Positions 1-12,146 of a stretch of DNA of 64,000 nt are shown here, piece by piece (the stretch's first letter is position 1; every line of letters begins with the position of its first letter). The DNA lies in the NCBI GenBank assembly GCA_029449235.1, contig JANATG010000009.1, positions 1,674,001 through 1,738,000 on the forward strand. Reading direction: 5' to 3'. The notes beneath the pieces are model-generated. The model saw nothing but the letters and a program-made list of their open reading frames with translations, was not told the origin of the DNA and ran no database searches. A program made the position numbers and the translations under genes. Source of the stretch: Linnemannia schmuckeri (taxonomy: Eukaryota > Mortierellomycota > Mortierellomycetes > Mortierellales > Mortierellaceae).

Positions 1-1818
1 ATCCTTTGCCGATTCTCTCATTCTCCTTCAATTAGGCAATTTGCATCAAGCATATGCGTCAAATCATTATTTACCTTGCTCCGTGAATCCAGATAATGGA
101 AAAGATCTCGCTAGGCGTGTCATTATTAAGAATCTGCCGCCGAAAGATGGCAAAGAACAACATCATCAGCCCCATAATTGCCGACAAGGAGCCGCACAGA
201 ATTAGAATCGCTTTCATCCGCTGGTAGGTCGATTTGAGCGTGTTCAGCTGTCGCTCGCTGTCGTCCCGGTCGGTGTACTCCGAGTCGGCGCCGATCCGCG
301 ACGAAACCCGGCCAACGTTGTCGTTGATCGATGCCATGTTAGACGAGATAATCGTCAGCAGTTGCCTAATTTACCCCATAGATGACCCCCCCCCCCCCCC
401 CAAAAAAAAAGAGATGCATAGTGATTTGTTAGCAACTCTTTTTCATTACAGAAAACAACAAACAAGTCTTAATGGCGAACGCATTTGCGCTACTTACTTT
501 CCGAAAAAAATGTAGAGGACAAAGATGACGGCAGCAACAAAGGCCCAAACTCCATACATCGCACAAATAAACGAATTGTACTGGTCCAGGTCGTCTCGGT
601 CAAACGCCGCACCAGCAAACGAAGCCAGGATCTGGTTCGTGATCAACGGGATAATTGTCAACCCCAATAGCGTGAAATTTAAAACCATGGGCGAAGGCAG
701 GTAAACACGCTTAGGTTCCATCATGGACGAGAATCGACCCGAGTTGTGTAGATCGTTGGTATTGTTGTTATTGTTGTTATGGAGATCGTTTCCTTGACTT
801 GAGCGGCGTTTCTTGGACGAGAACCCGTTGTGGGTCGAGAAGGATGCCGGTGTGGCGTAGATGATCCCGACAAGGTAGAATCCCATTGCCCCCGAGACAA
901 ACACCCACGGCAAATCGGCCTAATAGTGTAGTAGATAGATTTGATAGATGCATTGGGTTAATTGTCTGGTTGCGCTAGTAGTCATCATTTTTTTGTAGCT
1001 GTGTTGTCGCCCTTGCTCGTTTTCTTTGGAGTTGAGGGTGAGAGAGGAGAGCCTTTTAAGGGTGTAACGTAGACCACAACGGTTCAAGTAGGGGGAAGAG
1101 ATGAATGGTTTGCTACTGTTCGCTCCTATTTCACTAGCAGCATCTATACACAACCACTACAGGAGAAACAATAAACGACAATAACTTACAAAGTTCTCGA
1201 GGAGACCTCGTTTGCCCTCGTTGACACCTGCCAGGAGCAAGACAGCCAACACACAACGGACTATTGAGGGATTGAAAGAATAGAGAAAAAGCGCGTTTCA
1301 TTAGTACATAGAGGTTGTCTCTCTGTCTCTCATCCCTCCCCTACTTCCCTCAAACATGATCCTTCCATAATATTCTCCTTGCCATCTAACCTTCCCCTAC
1401 CCCAGGAACCCCATTTTCTTTGCATCCACAATAATAAAAAAACCGAACCACACGCCTCTTCTCCTTCTTCCCCCCTTTTTTCCCTGAGTACCTGGAAAAG
1501 CGTAACTCACGCTTATACGCTCTCCTTCTCCACCCTCTGCTCCAAATGAGGCTTACAGAAGAAATATCCGGTGCACCAAAAGACAAAGCCTTCAGTTGGC
1601 CGGGGCCGGAAAGCGCGATCGTTCCTGGAAAACTCCCAGATCTTTTGGCCCTTCCACCAAATGTTGTGGATCAGGATGCCGACCGAGATGAAGAGGAAGA
1701 GAAAGGACGAGATGATGTGGGTCGTGTAGAGGAACGAGACGTAGGTCACGCCCTCGCAGTTTCCTTGGCTTTGCACTCGCCAGTCGCAGAATTCTGTTGA
1801 ATTGACGACGGGATCCAT
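1..1818 (-). CDS. Seven-helix membrane protein, 5' part (3' end beyond window)
   Basis: I read five exons on the minus strand: 1557-1818, 1190-1260, 498-919, 75-365 and 1-25 (continuing off the window). Each junction has a GT donor, an AG acceptor and matching phase, and intron 1 carries a TACTAAT branch site. The 357 visible residues hold about seven hydrophobic helices: around residues 25-50, 77-103, 115-135, 190-215, 228-250, 290-312 and one at the visible end. A polar, Asn-rich loop follows helix 3. The start is the ATG at 1816-1818; an N-glycosylation sequon (NST) sits at residues 6-8 ahead of helix 1, suggesting an outside N-terminus. The layout resembles a 7TM receptor or transporter, but I recognise no family signature, so the function is left open. 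The gene model is fairly secure; the product is unknown. Confidence 0.72.
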
Positions 1819-4807
1819 TGTTTTAGACTTTTGTTGTTATTGATTCAGTTGTTCGTATGAGGTTGGAGGGATGTTTTGTGAAGGGTGATGACGATGAGAG
1901 AGGAAGATGGAGCAGTTAAAGAGGTGAGGTGGGTGAGAGCGGAGGAGGACAAGGAAGAAAGAGGATGAGATTGGAAAGACTGGAGCGTTTCAAGGGCAGA
2001 CTGTTGAGAAAATCAGAGGAGTGGGATGTGTAAGGGAATGAAGAGAATGGGAGCAGCTGAAAGTCAAAGGTGTGAGGGGTGGAATAGCACTGAGGGAAGG
2101 AGTTAGAAAAGGGAAAAGGGAAAAAGGAAAGGGAAGGAGAGGAGGAAAGAAGAAAAGGAGAGAAATATGGCAACGGCTAATGGAAAGCGTGTTTCCGGAT
2201 AATAGGAAAGTCGTAAGTTGAAAGGAAAGAGAGAAAGAGAAAACCAACGTGGCTTAAAAAAGGGAAAGACGGGCGGCAAGCGAGGATGTCTTGTTGAGGG
2301 AGGTGGAGTGTGAAAACGGGCGAGTATGAGTGAGAGGAAGCAAAGGCAGAGGTGACAATGGGAATAAGAAAAAACGAAAACGAAAGAGAAATAAGAAAGA
2401 GAGAACAAGAGGTAAAGAGAAAGGAGGAAAAGCCAGAAAGGGAAGAAAGAAAGAGAAAAAAAGAAAGGAGAAAGGGACAACGAAATATATATAAAGAGTT
2501 GTTGTGCATGAGAGAAAAGGTACGCAAGAGAGAGAAAGATGCAAAAGAGAAGAGAGAAAAGACGGAAGAAGAGAAAGAGAAAGAGAGGTAAGGGGAGAGA
2601 GAAGGGAAGCCGGAGCCGGGATAAACGCATGCCTCTGTCTGACTCTATCTGTTTGTCTGACCTGTCTGTCAATGTATTTACTTTACTTTTTTCGTAACTG
2701 TTATAGATGCGGATGCGAACAAGCCAATGGTGTGCGTGCATCTACGTGTTTGAATGCCGCACAACTCATTTTTCACACTCAACCAAAGATCATGCGAGGA
2801 TGCGGATATCCAATGCCATCCATCCATGAAAGGATAACCTTAAGAGTCCTCCTTGAACAGTACGCATGCATTAAACGAATGAATAAACCAAAACAAATCC
2901 AGGGCGACATCTTTTTTACGGAGGCCAGAAAGGGGGCATGAGGGGGTGAAGGCCAGGGAAGGACCCATTTCAAGAGTGAACACGAGCAACAGAAGTGGGC
3001 GGCAAGGAGTGGGGTCATCGTCGTCGTTGTCTTTAGTCGTCCCAAGGGATAAGGGAAGCCCAAGCAACCAGCGCGCACGTCGAACACCCATATACAGACG
3101 TGACCTCATTGAATGACGGACAGAAGCAACATGTCTCGCGCTTTTTGTTGTCCACATTTTTCAAACAGTAAGAGAGAGAGGGAGAGAGAGAAAGAGGGAA
3201 GGAGGGAGGGAGAAGGAGCGAAAACAGAATAACTAAAGGGGATGCGCTTCTGGATTGGATTGTTGAAGGGGATAGTAGGAAAAGGGAGCAGGGAGAATGA
3301 GGAGAGTGGAAGGGGGTCCAAGGAGGATGGCCAAACAGACAGACAGACAGACAGACAGATAGGCAGCGAGTGAGATGGGCGACGAGAGAGAAAACAAGGA
3401 GAAGGACTAATCAAACTACGAAAAAGGTCATCAACAAGAGAAAAGAGAAAGAGCTAGGAATGGGATGGGGTGGGGTGGGTGGACATGAAAAAGGGGAGGG
3501 GATTGGTTGGGTCATTGGATGGCTTTGCGCTTCTCATCCCTCTGTGATGAGCAGAGCATGGGGGTCGTGAAAGTAAGGACGGAATGGGGCCACTTTGTCG
3601 GAAGCTTTACCTTCTCACATACTATATGGTATAAAAACCACATCTTACGCCCTGGATTTCTATGGTTTGCATCTTTTGAACTAGCTGGTTCATTTTTTGT
3701 TTTCTACCTGATGCGTTCCTGGATCGTGAGCAAAGAAAGGATTACCGTCTGACAACAGCAAACAACAGAAAACAACAAGCAACATCACCTCTCACTCCCC
3801 CAATGCTCAAAACGCGTCTCATCGCGCTGTGCAAAAATCGTTTACTAGCCTTGTGGTACAAGGTTTAAAAGAAAAAAAAAAGTATATGTTCATTTCAGCC
3901 TGCAAGTGTGGAGCACGAAACATAAACCGTAAGAAGTACAGCGGCGCTGTACACTGCAAGGGTGTCATCACATGCTCCAAGATGTACAGTACTCGTACTG
4001 TTTAGGCATGTGCTTGTATTAAACAGCCAATGGTGTCGAGTTCGCTCGTAAAAGCCACCTCGTGAACATTATCCGCATCTTTTATCTTTCACATATCCGC
4101 GCACTCTTTCTTTACAAAGCACCCCTTCTTCACAGATTCTCACATATCATGCACTCCCTATTCATACTTTCACCCTTCCATCACCCTTCTTAATTCCAGA
4201 GTCGTTGGTGGTGCTTGCTCATTCGGTGGTTGGGTAGTCGCTGGGGCACAAAGTCTACAAATAAAATCTAGGAGATGCATAAATCCCTGAGTTCGAGGAC
4301 ATCCCAGCCAGGGATCTCTTTTAACAGCCGCCAAGGAGCCAATTAGTCGTAAGGTGTAGTAGGAAAGAGGGGATGAAATGAAAAATTAATGACGATGAGG
4401 AGGCCACAATTCTGTCACAAGAGATTAAAAACGAGGATGACCTGGAAGAGGCCATCCATTCAGGAGTTATCTTTTCCATGACCAATGCCCAACATCATAA
4501 CCGAGGGTTCCTCTATATATCTCGCCGCTCAACAGATATGTGCTTTTCCTTCTCATCCTTCTTTTCCTCCGTGAACTAGCTCCGCTAACGGAGAAAAGGA
4601 AGAAGTCAGGCAACAGTTTTCTGGCGAACACCGGAAAAAAATTACAACAGAGCAATGACTGTCTCTTCATATTACTACTGTCAAAAATCACTCGTCAGTT
4701 TTTATGAAAAGAAACATCCTTCAGGAGAGCACCACTTGTCTCAGTTTTCGTCAGCAACGAAGAGCACGGTATTTATTAAAAAAAAAAGGAAGTAACGGTG
4801 TGATTTT
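1819..4807. other. Intergenic, 3.0 kb, purine-rich
   Basis: No supportable gene. From about 1850 to 2620 and 3160 to 3330 the plus strand is dominated by G and A, which makes long open frames rich in Phe, Leu and Ser on the other strand; these are composition artefacts. The stretch holds the promoter of the leftward membrane-protein gene and the 3' flank of the leftward sterol-transporter gene. No RNA gene was recognised. Confidence 0.6.
3336..3359. repeat. (CAGA)6 microsatellite
   Basis: Six perfect copies of CAGA in an intergenic, purine-rich region. Shorter CAGA runs recur near 27750 and 39205. Confidence 0.95.
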
Positions 4808-7800
4808 CTAATCGCGGCTAGGCGAAGACGACGACGACGAGGTGTCAAGCATAAACAGCTCGACCTGACGCTCCAGTCCGGCACAGAATTCGTTCGTCAC
4901 CTGCACCTTCAACAGCTGTCGTTTCCGTAACTTCCCCTCCTCATCTTCCTCCTCATCCTGCTCGTCTAGGTGGGCAAGTCGCTGTTTCACTTTTTCATTA
5001 TCCAGCAAGTCTTCCGACTCGAGCTTGTTCAAAAACGTGTTCTTCTTCTTCGTCTTCTCCGACGACGACGGTGACAGTAACTCCTCACCTCCCAACCCCT
5101 TGTCGGCGGTAGTGTCTTTCTCGGAACTCTGCAGTTTCCTCCTACGTTCCCAGAGACGGCATCGGCTGCGCTCATCCATAATCCAGTTGACATACTCTGT
5201 CTCCAACAGTCTCCTTTCAAGTTGCTTGAGGACCTCAAATGTGACGAGTAGATCATGTCGCATGATCCCAACTCGGTCCCTCTGGAAAATAATCTTGGTC
5301 GCCCACCGACGGTGCTGGGGCAACAGCCAAGGGTACCTCTCCATCGCGTCACGTCGCTCATCGAGAGCATCGTGGTAGAGAGTTCCTGTAGGTCGTGGCG
5401 TTGCTGCAGGTGAAAGAGATGTAGTCGAGGTCGGGTAGGATGCTCCAGAGTCGTTCTGTTCTGCAAACCTCTCCAGTGGGGGTTGAGGCCAAGTCCTGAA
5501 CAGGTCTCTAACTTCCAAGAAAATCTCAAAGATCGATCGGTCGATCGTTCCTTCGTCATCAAACCCCTCCAACTCTCCACCACCGAGCATCTGCTCCTCC
5601 AAATCCTTCAAGAACACTGCTCGTGCCGCGACACGAATGTTCCTGGCATTCCAAGACTGATCCGAGTTGTCCACACGATCCTGACCGAGGACACGGTTTA
5701 ATGGTTCAGAATAACCTCTCAGCGGCCCTCTCAGACCTGACAACCCATGGCCCTTCATCTGCCATGTCGTATTCAGCATACGTTGACTGTTGAAAGCCGC
5801 CCAAATGTTGATCAAGGACGACACGATCAAGACAAAGTACAAAAGTCTCGTCGACATCAACCGCCTCTCCTTGTCGTCCTTTGGCCGCAAAATTCCTTGA
5901 ATCATATGCTGAATTGTCCCAACGAGTCCAGTGGCTGAACTGGGCGTGTCCTGCTTGGTCAGAGAATCCACTGGCGAACCTTGTTCTGTCAACGAGCTTC
6001 GACTAGGACGGCCTAAGAGCTTGGTTCGACTGGCCTTGGACCCGATTGGGATAAACGAAGGTGGTTCTCCGGTGGGCCAGTTGCCTTTCACACGTGCGCC
6101 CGAGTAGATAACGCCTCCTGAGCCCGCTCCCGTGCTGACAGTATGCCGTCTGAGACCAGGGCGTCGGCCGTCCTTGGATTTCTCGGCGCCAAAGTCCGAG
6201 TTATTGCCTTCATCCTGAGGATCGTGAATAATACTAGCGCCGTCATTGTCAGGGCCTTGAAGAGAGATCATAATCTTGGCTGAATCGCTCCTCGAGTGGC
6301 TACCAGAGGCAGTGTTCTTGGTCGCTCCCGGAGTTGCATCACTTCCATTGACCTTGCGTTGTTCGAGGTGAAGCTGGATAATCTCAGTAATATCCCGAAT
6401 GGTCTCTGCTGTGCCCTTGATAATCGCTCCCTTGATCATAGCCTTCACCAATGGGTTCTTGTGCCACTCAATGCCGCTCGAGCACATAAGCTTGCACTCG
6501 TTCTTCTCAACATATGTGATGCAGTACCGAAGCACAGGCGTGAACGCGTCGCTGTAGGGCATCGCCAGAACATTGGACTTGACGGTGTAAGAGTAGCGAA
6601 GGTGATCCTCCTCGACCTCGCAGGTATGAGCCTCGACACAGTCTGTTTGATTCAGCTTGACCAGTGGGTTATTGACCATCATCACAAACTTGACCGTCCT
6701 TGCCTTATGCCCACCAGCGTCTGACCATTCCCCAATGCTCTGGACTAATAGTTGGCAATGTTCAATAGTTATTAATATTTGAAGCCATTCCTGACCGGAA
6801 AATGATGCAATTTGTTCACAGCCGTTTGTTTCTTACTTGTGTTGTTCCTTCTTTCGTGGAACTCTTTCCAGATCGGGCTGTTCTCGCTAAATAACAAACG
6901 GTTCAATGTCTTCGCGGAAATCGGAAAGTTTTGATCCAGCTCAATTTTTTCCAGGTGGCCAGGGCAATTGCAGGGTACAGGCCCGCTGGGTACTTGCAAA
7001 GTCGAAGGGAACACTATACACACGAGACAAAGCAAAAAAAGTGTGTCAGTGATGCGTCTAAGCATAAAGTATCGCCCTTGTCCAACTACAACTACGTTGT
7101 ACCCTTGAAAATAGCAAATAATACCTTCTTCCTCGTCCTTCCAGTCGCCATCAAGAGAGGCCGGTCCAGAGGCTGCGCCTTTAGGGCTTTCCACTGTGAC
7201 ATCGCCGTCACCTTCTGAAGAGTGGGTCATCTTGCCGTCGCGGTTCGTCAAGTGGTTAGACTCGGTCGCCGCCAATGATCCCGAACCAGCGCTACCCTTG
7301 GGTTTGTTGGTGATCAGCATCGTTCGTTTGAAGAGGTCCTTCACCGGCAGGCGGTCCTTGGACTGGTGAACATTGGTCCAGATGAGATGCAGTACTTGAT
7401 ACTCTGTGTCGGCGAGAGTGAACTGGCAAAACACGTGCTGCACGCCATCCACAGTCTCGATTCGCCACTCTGTCGAAATGTCCTTTTGCTCACACTCGAT
7501 GCCGCGAATGGTCGAAAAGCGATACATCCTCTTAGTCTCGATGCTCAGTCCACGCGCATAAAAGTACATGCCAGATTGAGTCAAAAAGATCCTGCCATAG
7601 ATCATGATTGGCTTGTCTGGTCGTGAGTCATCAAGATAGCCACTTGTCCAAGAGTGGAGCACATACTCCTTTGAGTGCACCTTGGTTCCATGAAAGCGCA
7701 AATGGAGCTCTCTGTTTCGCACAACCAACTCCATTGGGTAGTGCGGGATCCTATCAATGACGAAACAATGGCGATGGTTAATGCTTTGAACCCCGAAAGA

Positions 7801-8571
7801 CACCTCTGACTAATAAAAAAAGAACACGTACTCTGAGACGGCGAGAGGTGTTGCTTTTGGGACCAAGTGGAGTGCACTGGTCATCAGTCGCTCAATCTCT
7901 GATTGTTGCTGGCTATGTCCCGCAGGGCGATCAGGATTGACAGTGACTTCCGTACCAGATCGGGAGCGCACCATAGACTGTGCCTCGGTATCCAGCACAG
8001 GAGGGAGTGGTCCTCCATCTTTGGATGGCAAAATCAATGTCGGTACAGATGTGCTCACTGAAAGGGACGACTGCGATTCTGGTTTTGAGCCCTCCGTGCC
8101 AGCCTTGGCCTCAGAAGAATCTCCAGCTTGATCAGTGCTCTTGTCGGTATTGTCCGCACCGTTTCCAGAAGATTCTGTTCCGGATCCTGCCTTTGTTGTT
8201 GCAGACGAGGTATTGTTGCCAATTGAACCAAGAAGCAGGCTGACGCCTGGTACATTGGCCGCCCATCCGAGTCCCAAGGATCCTGTCGGTCTAGAGTTCT
8301 CCGCTTCGCTGTTGGGTTTTGCACGTGCTGCGTCAAGTAGATCTTCTCCTGAGAATGAGAACTGGGGTTGAGCAGAATCAGGGATCATGGGCGAATACGG
8401 CTCCTCAGGTTCATGTGGACGAGGCAGATTTTGTTGAAGAAGCATGTCCCTCTTGGCAGCCTCAAACGTGTTGACCCAGCTCATCAAATCGTCCTCAGTC
8501 TCAGCTTGCAATAGGTACGATCTAAGATGTGCCATCAATTTAATTCCTGTTAGCATTAAAGATACACTGCA

Positions 8572-8610
<39 letters not shown>

Positions 8611-11057
8611 CACAACTAGAGTTCAACTTACTGAGTTGCACAGACGACCTCAAAACAGAAGCGGCGTTCCATCTGAACCATGGCAAGTCCCTGACTACCA
8701 GACGAGGGGTTTCCTCCTCCACTCAATGTCATTAGTGAATTAGCAGACGTCCCGTAGCGAACTTCACAGAGGAGAACGGCGATTCGTTCACTCTGTACGA
8801 CTTGTGAGCCCACAGTTGGATTGGAAACAACACTCTCGAATCCGAACTCGCCTTCCTGGATGAAAAAGTATTTGCGCTGCCATACGGGCGCTCGGTTCTT
8901 GGGCTGGGGAATGCGAATGTTGAGGTATCCTTGTTTCGTTGTCGGAGTTCCATCCTCGAGTTCATAGTTGGCAATATTGGTGAGAGAAGGCGAGTTGGAG
9001 GAGGCTATACTGTTTCCAGAGGCAGAATTTGGCAAAGAGTTCAAAGAGGTGTTGTTGGCTCTGGACAAACTAGAACTGTTGGGTACGTTTTCTGATACAG
9101 TTTGGTCCTCTGAAAGCGCTGGGTATGAACTGCTCTTGGTGTGTCCTGATGACAAAGTCTGGATGTTGGGTAGCGTGAGCTGGGTCGGAATGGGTGGTCG
9201 AGTTGGAGTTTGAGATGAGAACTGAGAGATAGTTGCTGGTCGATTTATGTATGTGTTCAATGGTACTTGGCCTCCGATCTGCGCTGCAAGAGCAGGGCCG
9301 ATCGCAGCATGGCCAATAGTTGACTTTGGTGGCGAGACAACGTTGGAGTAGCATTTGAGAGACCGACTTGGTTTCCAGTATTCAATCGCGTCAGCCGTAT
9401 ACCGCTCCTTGTTCTGTTCCAACTCTTGCAGCGCAACGGCGCTTGCTTCCTTATGTCCCTTCATATAGGTCTTCAATTGGAGAACCTGCAGAGCCATGCT
9501 TCCAAAGTGGTCTGCGTTGCCGGAAAAATAGTCGTGTTGCGTGGCGATTAGATCCAGAAACTATTGTCGTATAGAGGAGAAACGGCATTAAAATCATGAT
9601 TTAATCTAATAATGATACGAGGTACTGAACTGGGTAACATGCCAACAGAGCCTTACCGTTCCGAGGACAAGTTGGTCGAGTGAATCCTGAAATTTGATAC
9701 AGAGCATTGAACAGGCCATGGCGGCCTGGATGTATGCTTTCCGAGTGTCGTAAAGTTGGAAGGCTTCCTCCCTGAGTGCACTGGGTTCTTTTTGTCGGCT
9801 CTGACCGTTGTATTTGGCGAGGGTGCTCTCGTACTTTTCCAGAGCCTTGTCAAATGTCTTTTTGGCATCCTTGAACTCCTTGAGGTCTGTTTTAAGAAAG
9901 TCATCGAGTGGTTTTACGACCTGGTCGTTGACCTCGGTGATGTATTGGTGTTTGAGGGCGAGTGTTGTCCTGAAGGCATCCCCGACCAGTTTCATGGCGG
10001 GAATTGTATATTGTGAACCTGATGAACAAGCGCGTAACAAGTTCATTGCAATTCGATATCAAAGGAAATGAATAAATAAAAAAGGGGGCCATGATCAGTC
10101 ACATTGGTGGCAAATGAATGCTTTCAATGAATGCGAGACAAAAGACAAAAGTAGGGCTTTTCAACTTGCTCCGCTCCACCTCATTCAACATAATTTTCTC
10201 TACGGGGATCAACTGACATAACTGAGGATACAAAACAAAAGAAAAAAAAAAGAGGGGTGTGTATCCTGTCGTGCGGATCGTCAGCAGGACCTAGCTTATG
10301 CTTCTTTGTTCTTTCCCCTCAAAAGCCTGCATCTCGATCTCCTTCCCTTGCTGTCATCGTCGTTTCTATTTGGTTTCTCCAGAATGTAGTCATGGGCTAG
10401 GGTTGAAAGACTTACTGAGCATGCCTTGGGACAGTAAGGGGACCTCGGCCCGCTTGTTCAAGACCGACGTCACTTCGTTCAGACCTATTGCGGGTTCATT
10501 CGGAGCCCCGGCAACCCATTCAAAAAGTAAAAAGGAAGAAGAGCGCAGGCATAAAAATAGGGAACCAGGTCAATACCATTCAGGTAGTACTCTCTTGTCT
10601 TTCACCAATGCTCTCTCAGTACAGTAAAAAAAAAGGTATTGTTGTCAGTCGCCTCTCTTACGTTTCCACTCCTCGGTGAACTGAGTGACGGATCGTTGCT
10701 ACAGTAGAAATGTGCAGGGAGGGGAGAAGAAGGAAAGGGCGGTGCAAATCAATGGTTAGACAGTGCAAGGCTAGGCGCAGCCAGCCAAGCCAGCTAGCGG
10801 TCGCTTATCATTTGTCTAAAAAAAAGACCAAGCCAAAAGAGAAGGAGCAGAGTAAAAAAAAGTACCAGTGCAACCAGCCAGCTCTCGATGAAAAAGACTT
10901 GTCCCTCAAAGAGTCTGATGTTGGCACGAAAGTTGGGATTGTCGAGCAAGGCATCTTCAAGGGTGATGTTGGCGACAGGAATCATTGCGGCGACACCTTC
11001 GGTTGCGGTTGGACCTGGTGGAACCGAAGGTGGATTAACTGGCACAGTGGGTGGCAT
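4808..11057 (-). CDS. Lam1/Sip3-type sterol transfer protein (BAR-PH-GRAM-VASt)
   Basis: Nine exons: 10866-11057, 10662-10698, 10416-10484, 9657-10018, 8632-9560, 7832-8521, 7125-7783, 6837-7013 and 4808-6744, joining in phase to 1683 residues. Order seen: an N-terminal BAR-like helical region (about 30-310), a low-complexity linker, a PH domain (about 420-555), a Ser-rich linker, a GRAM domain (about 765-910), a VASt/StART-like domain (about 985-1165, with a CNCPGHLEKIELD segment at its start), and one membrane helix near 1325-1345 followed by a charged C-terminal tail. This is the order of yeast Lam1/Sip3, ER-anchored proteins that move sterol at ER-plasma membrane contacts. That role is inferred from the family. 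The gene diverges from SF3B1. The 48-nt intron 7784-7831 is the least certain junction; a 37-nt exon is required to keep the BAR frame. Confidence 0.88.
8575..8606. repeat. Poly(T) run, 32 nt, in an intron
   Basis: Uninterrupted T run inside the intron 8522-8631 of the Lam1/Sip3-type gene. That gene is on the minus strand, so the transcript carries poly(A) here and the run is not its polypyrimidine tract. Confidence 0.95.
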
Positions 11058-12146
11058 CCTTTTTTCTTTATGAATGAGAGATGGGTGAAGATGGATGGAT
11101 GGGTGTGAAGGGTTGACGTTGAGTGACTGCAGGGTCTCGTTTTAGACGGAAAGTAAATGGGGTGGTGGTGGACAAGGTTGGTTGATGAGCGCGTGTTAGT
11201 GAGAGAGAAAGAGGGCTGGAGGTATGACAGGACAGGATAGAGATAATTGAGTGTGAGAGAGGGCCGGGAAGAGGAGAGGCAAGAAGAGGAGAAAGTGAAG
11301 CGTGAGTAAGGGAGAGAGTGGAGAGGAAGAAGAAGAAAAAGAAGAAGGAAGAAAAGAAGAATTCAGAACCATTGAGGGTTAATGCACGGACGGATAAGAA
11401 ACGACCGTTGTAAGGAAATTTGGCACCATGACGCGTTTGACGACATCCTGAGCCGGACACAACACACATTTTTTTTATTTGCGTTTTATGTGCTCATCGC
11501 CGGGTACTAGTATGTCCCCCTTCTTGGCTCGTCTATTCCACTCTTGTCGAATTCCTTCTTGGCAATATTTGTCATGTATGGGCTTTTTGGGCAACATCGG
11601 TCACCGTTGTGGTGGTGTTTAGGCCTCCTTCGTTGTTCTTTTCTCATTGTCGGTGTCACAAAACGGAGGGTTTATCCGGTGGGCAAACACCAAAAATGAC
11701 GCTTATTGACGGAGCGACACTGAATGAGACAAGGGGGAATTAGAGAGAGGAGAGGAGGAGATAGAGGCTGAGCATAGCTCAATGCTGTGATAAAGGCACC
11801 ATGCTCAGTTGAAGTTGGATACAGCAGAACTCTAGGCACTTCTTTCCTGATATCAATCAAAGCTTTTTGGCTTTGTGCAACATGAAAAAAAGATGACGTC
11901 ACGATTTTTTTATTTTGGCCCTCACTTCACTTTCAGTCCTAATCCACCTCGCCTCCAGTCCGCTTCTATTTGGTGCTCTTGCCGCTCGATCGCTTCCTTT
12001 TCACTTTCCTCCCTTCATCGCCAACAACACCCATCAAGAACACAAACACTTATAGGAACAACCTCCTTTCTCTGCAAAAACTATCACTCGAACGCACTCA
12101 CCCCGTCCACACACTTCACCCAACCCCTGCCACAATCAACAAAACT
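11058..12146. promoter_or_regulatory. Divergent promoter region between sterol-transporter gene and SF3B1
   Basis: The 1.1 kb between the two start codons must hold both promoters and leaders. The right half is CT-rich and runs open into the SF3B1 start, as expected of a 5' leader. No specific operator was identified. Confidence 0.55.

Noticed and set aside
2103..2741. Minus-strand frame of 212 residues
   Set aside because: Almost entirely Phe, Leu and Ser; a direct product of the GA-rich plus strand, with no domain and no splice logic.
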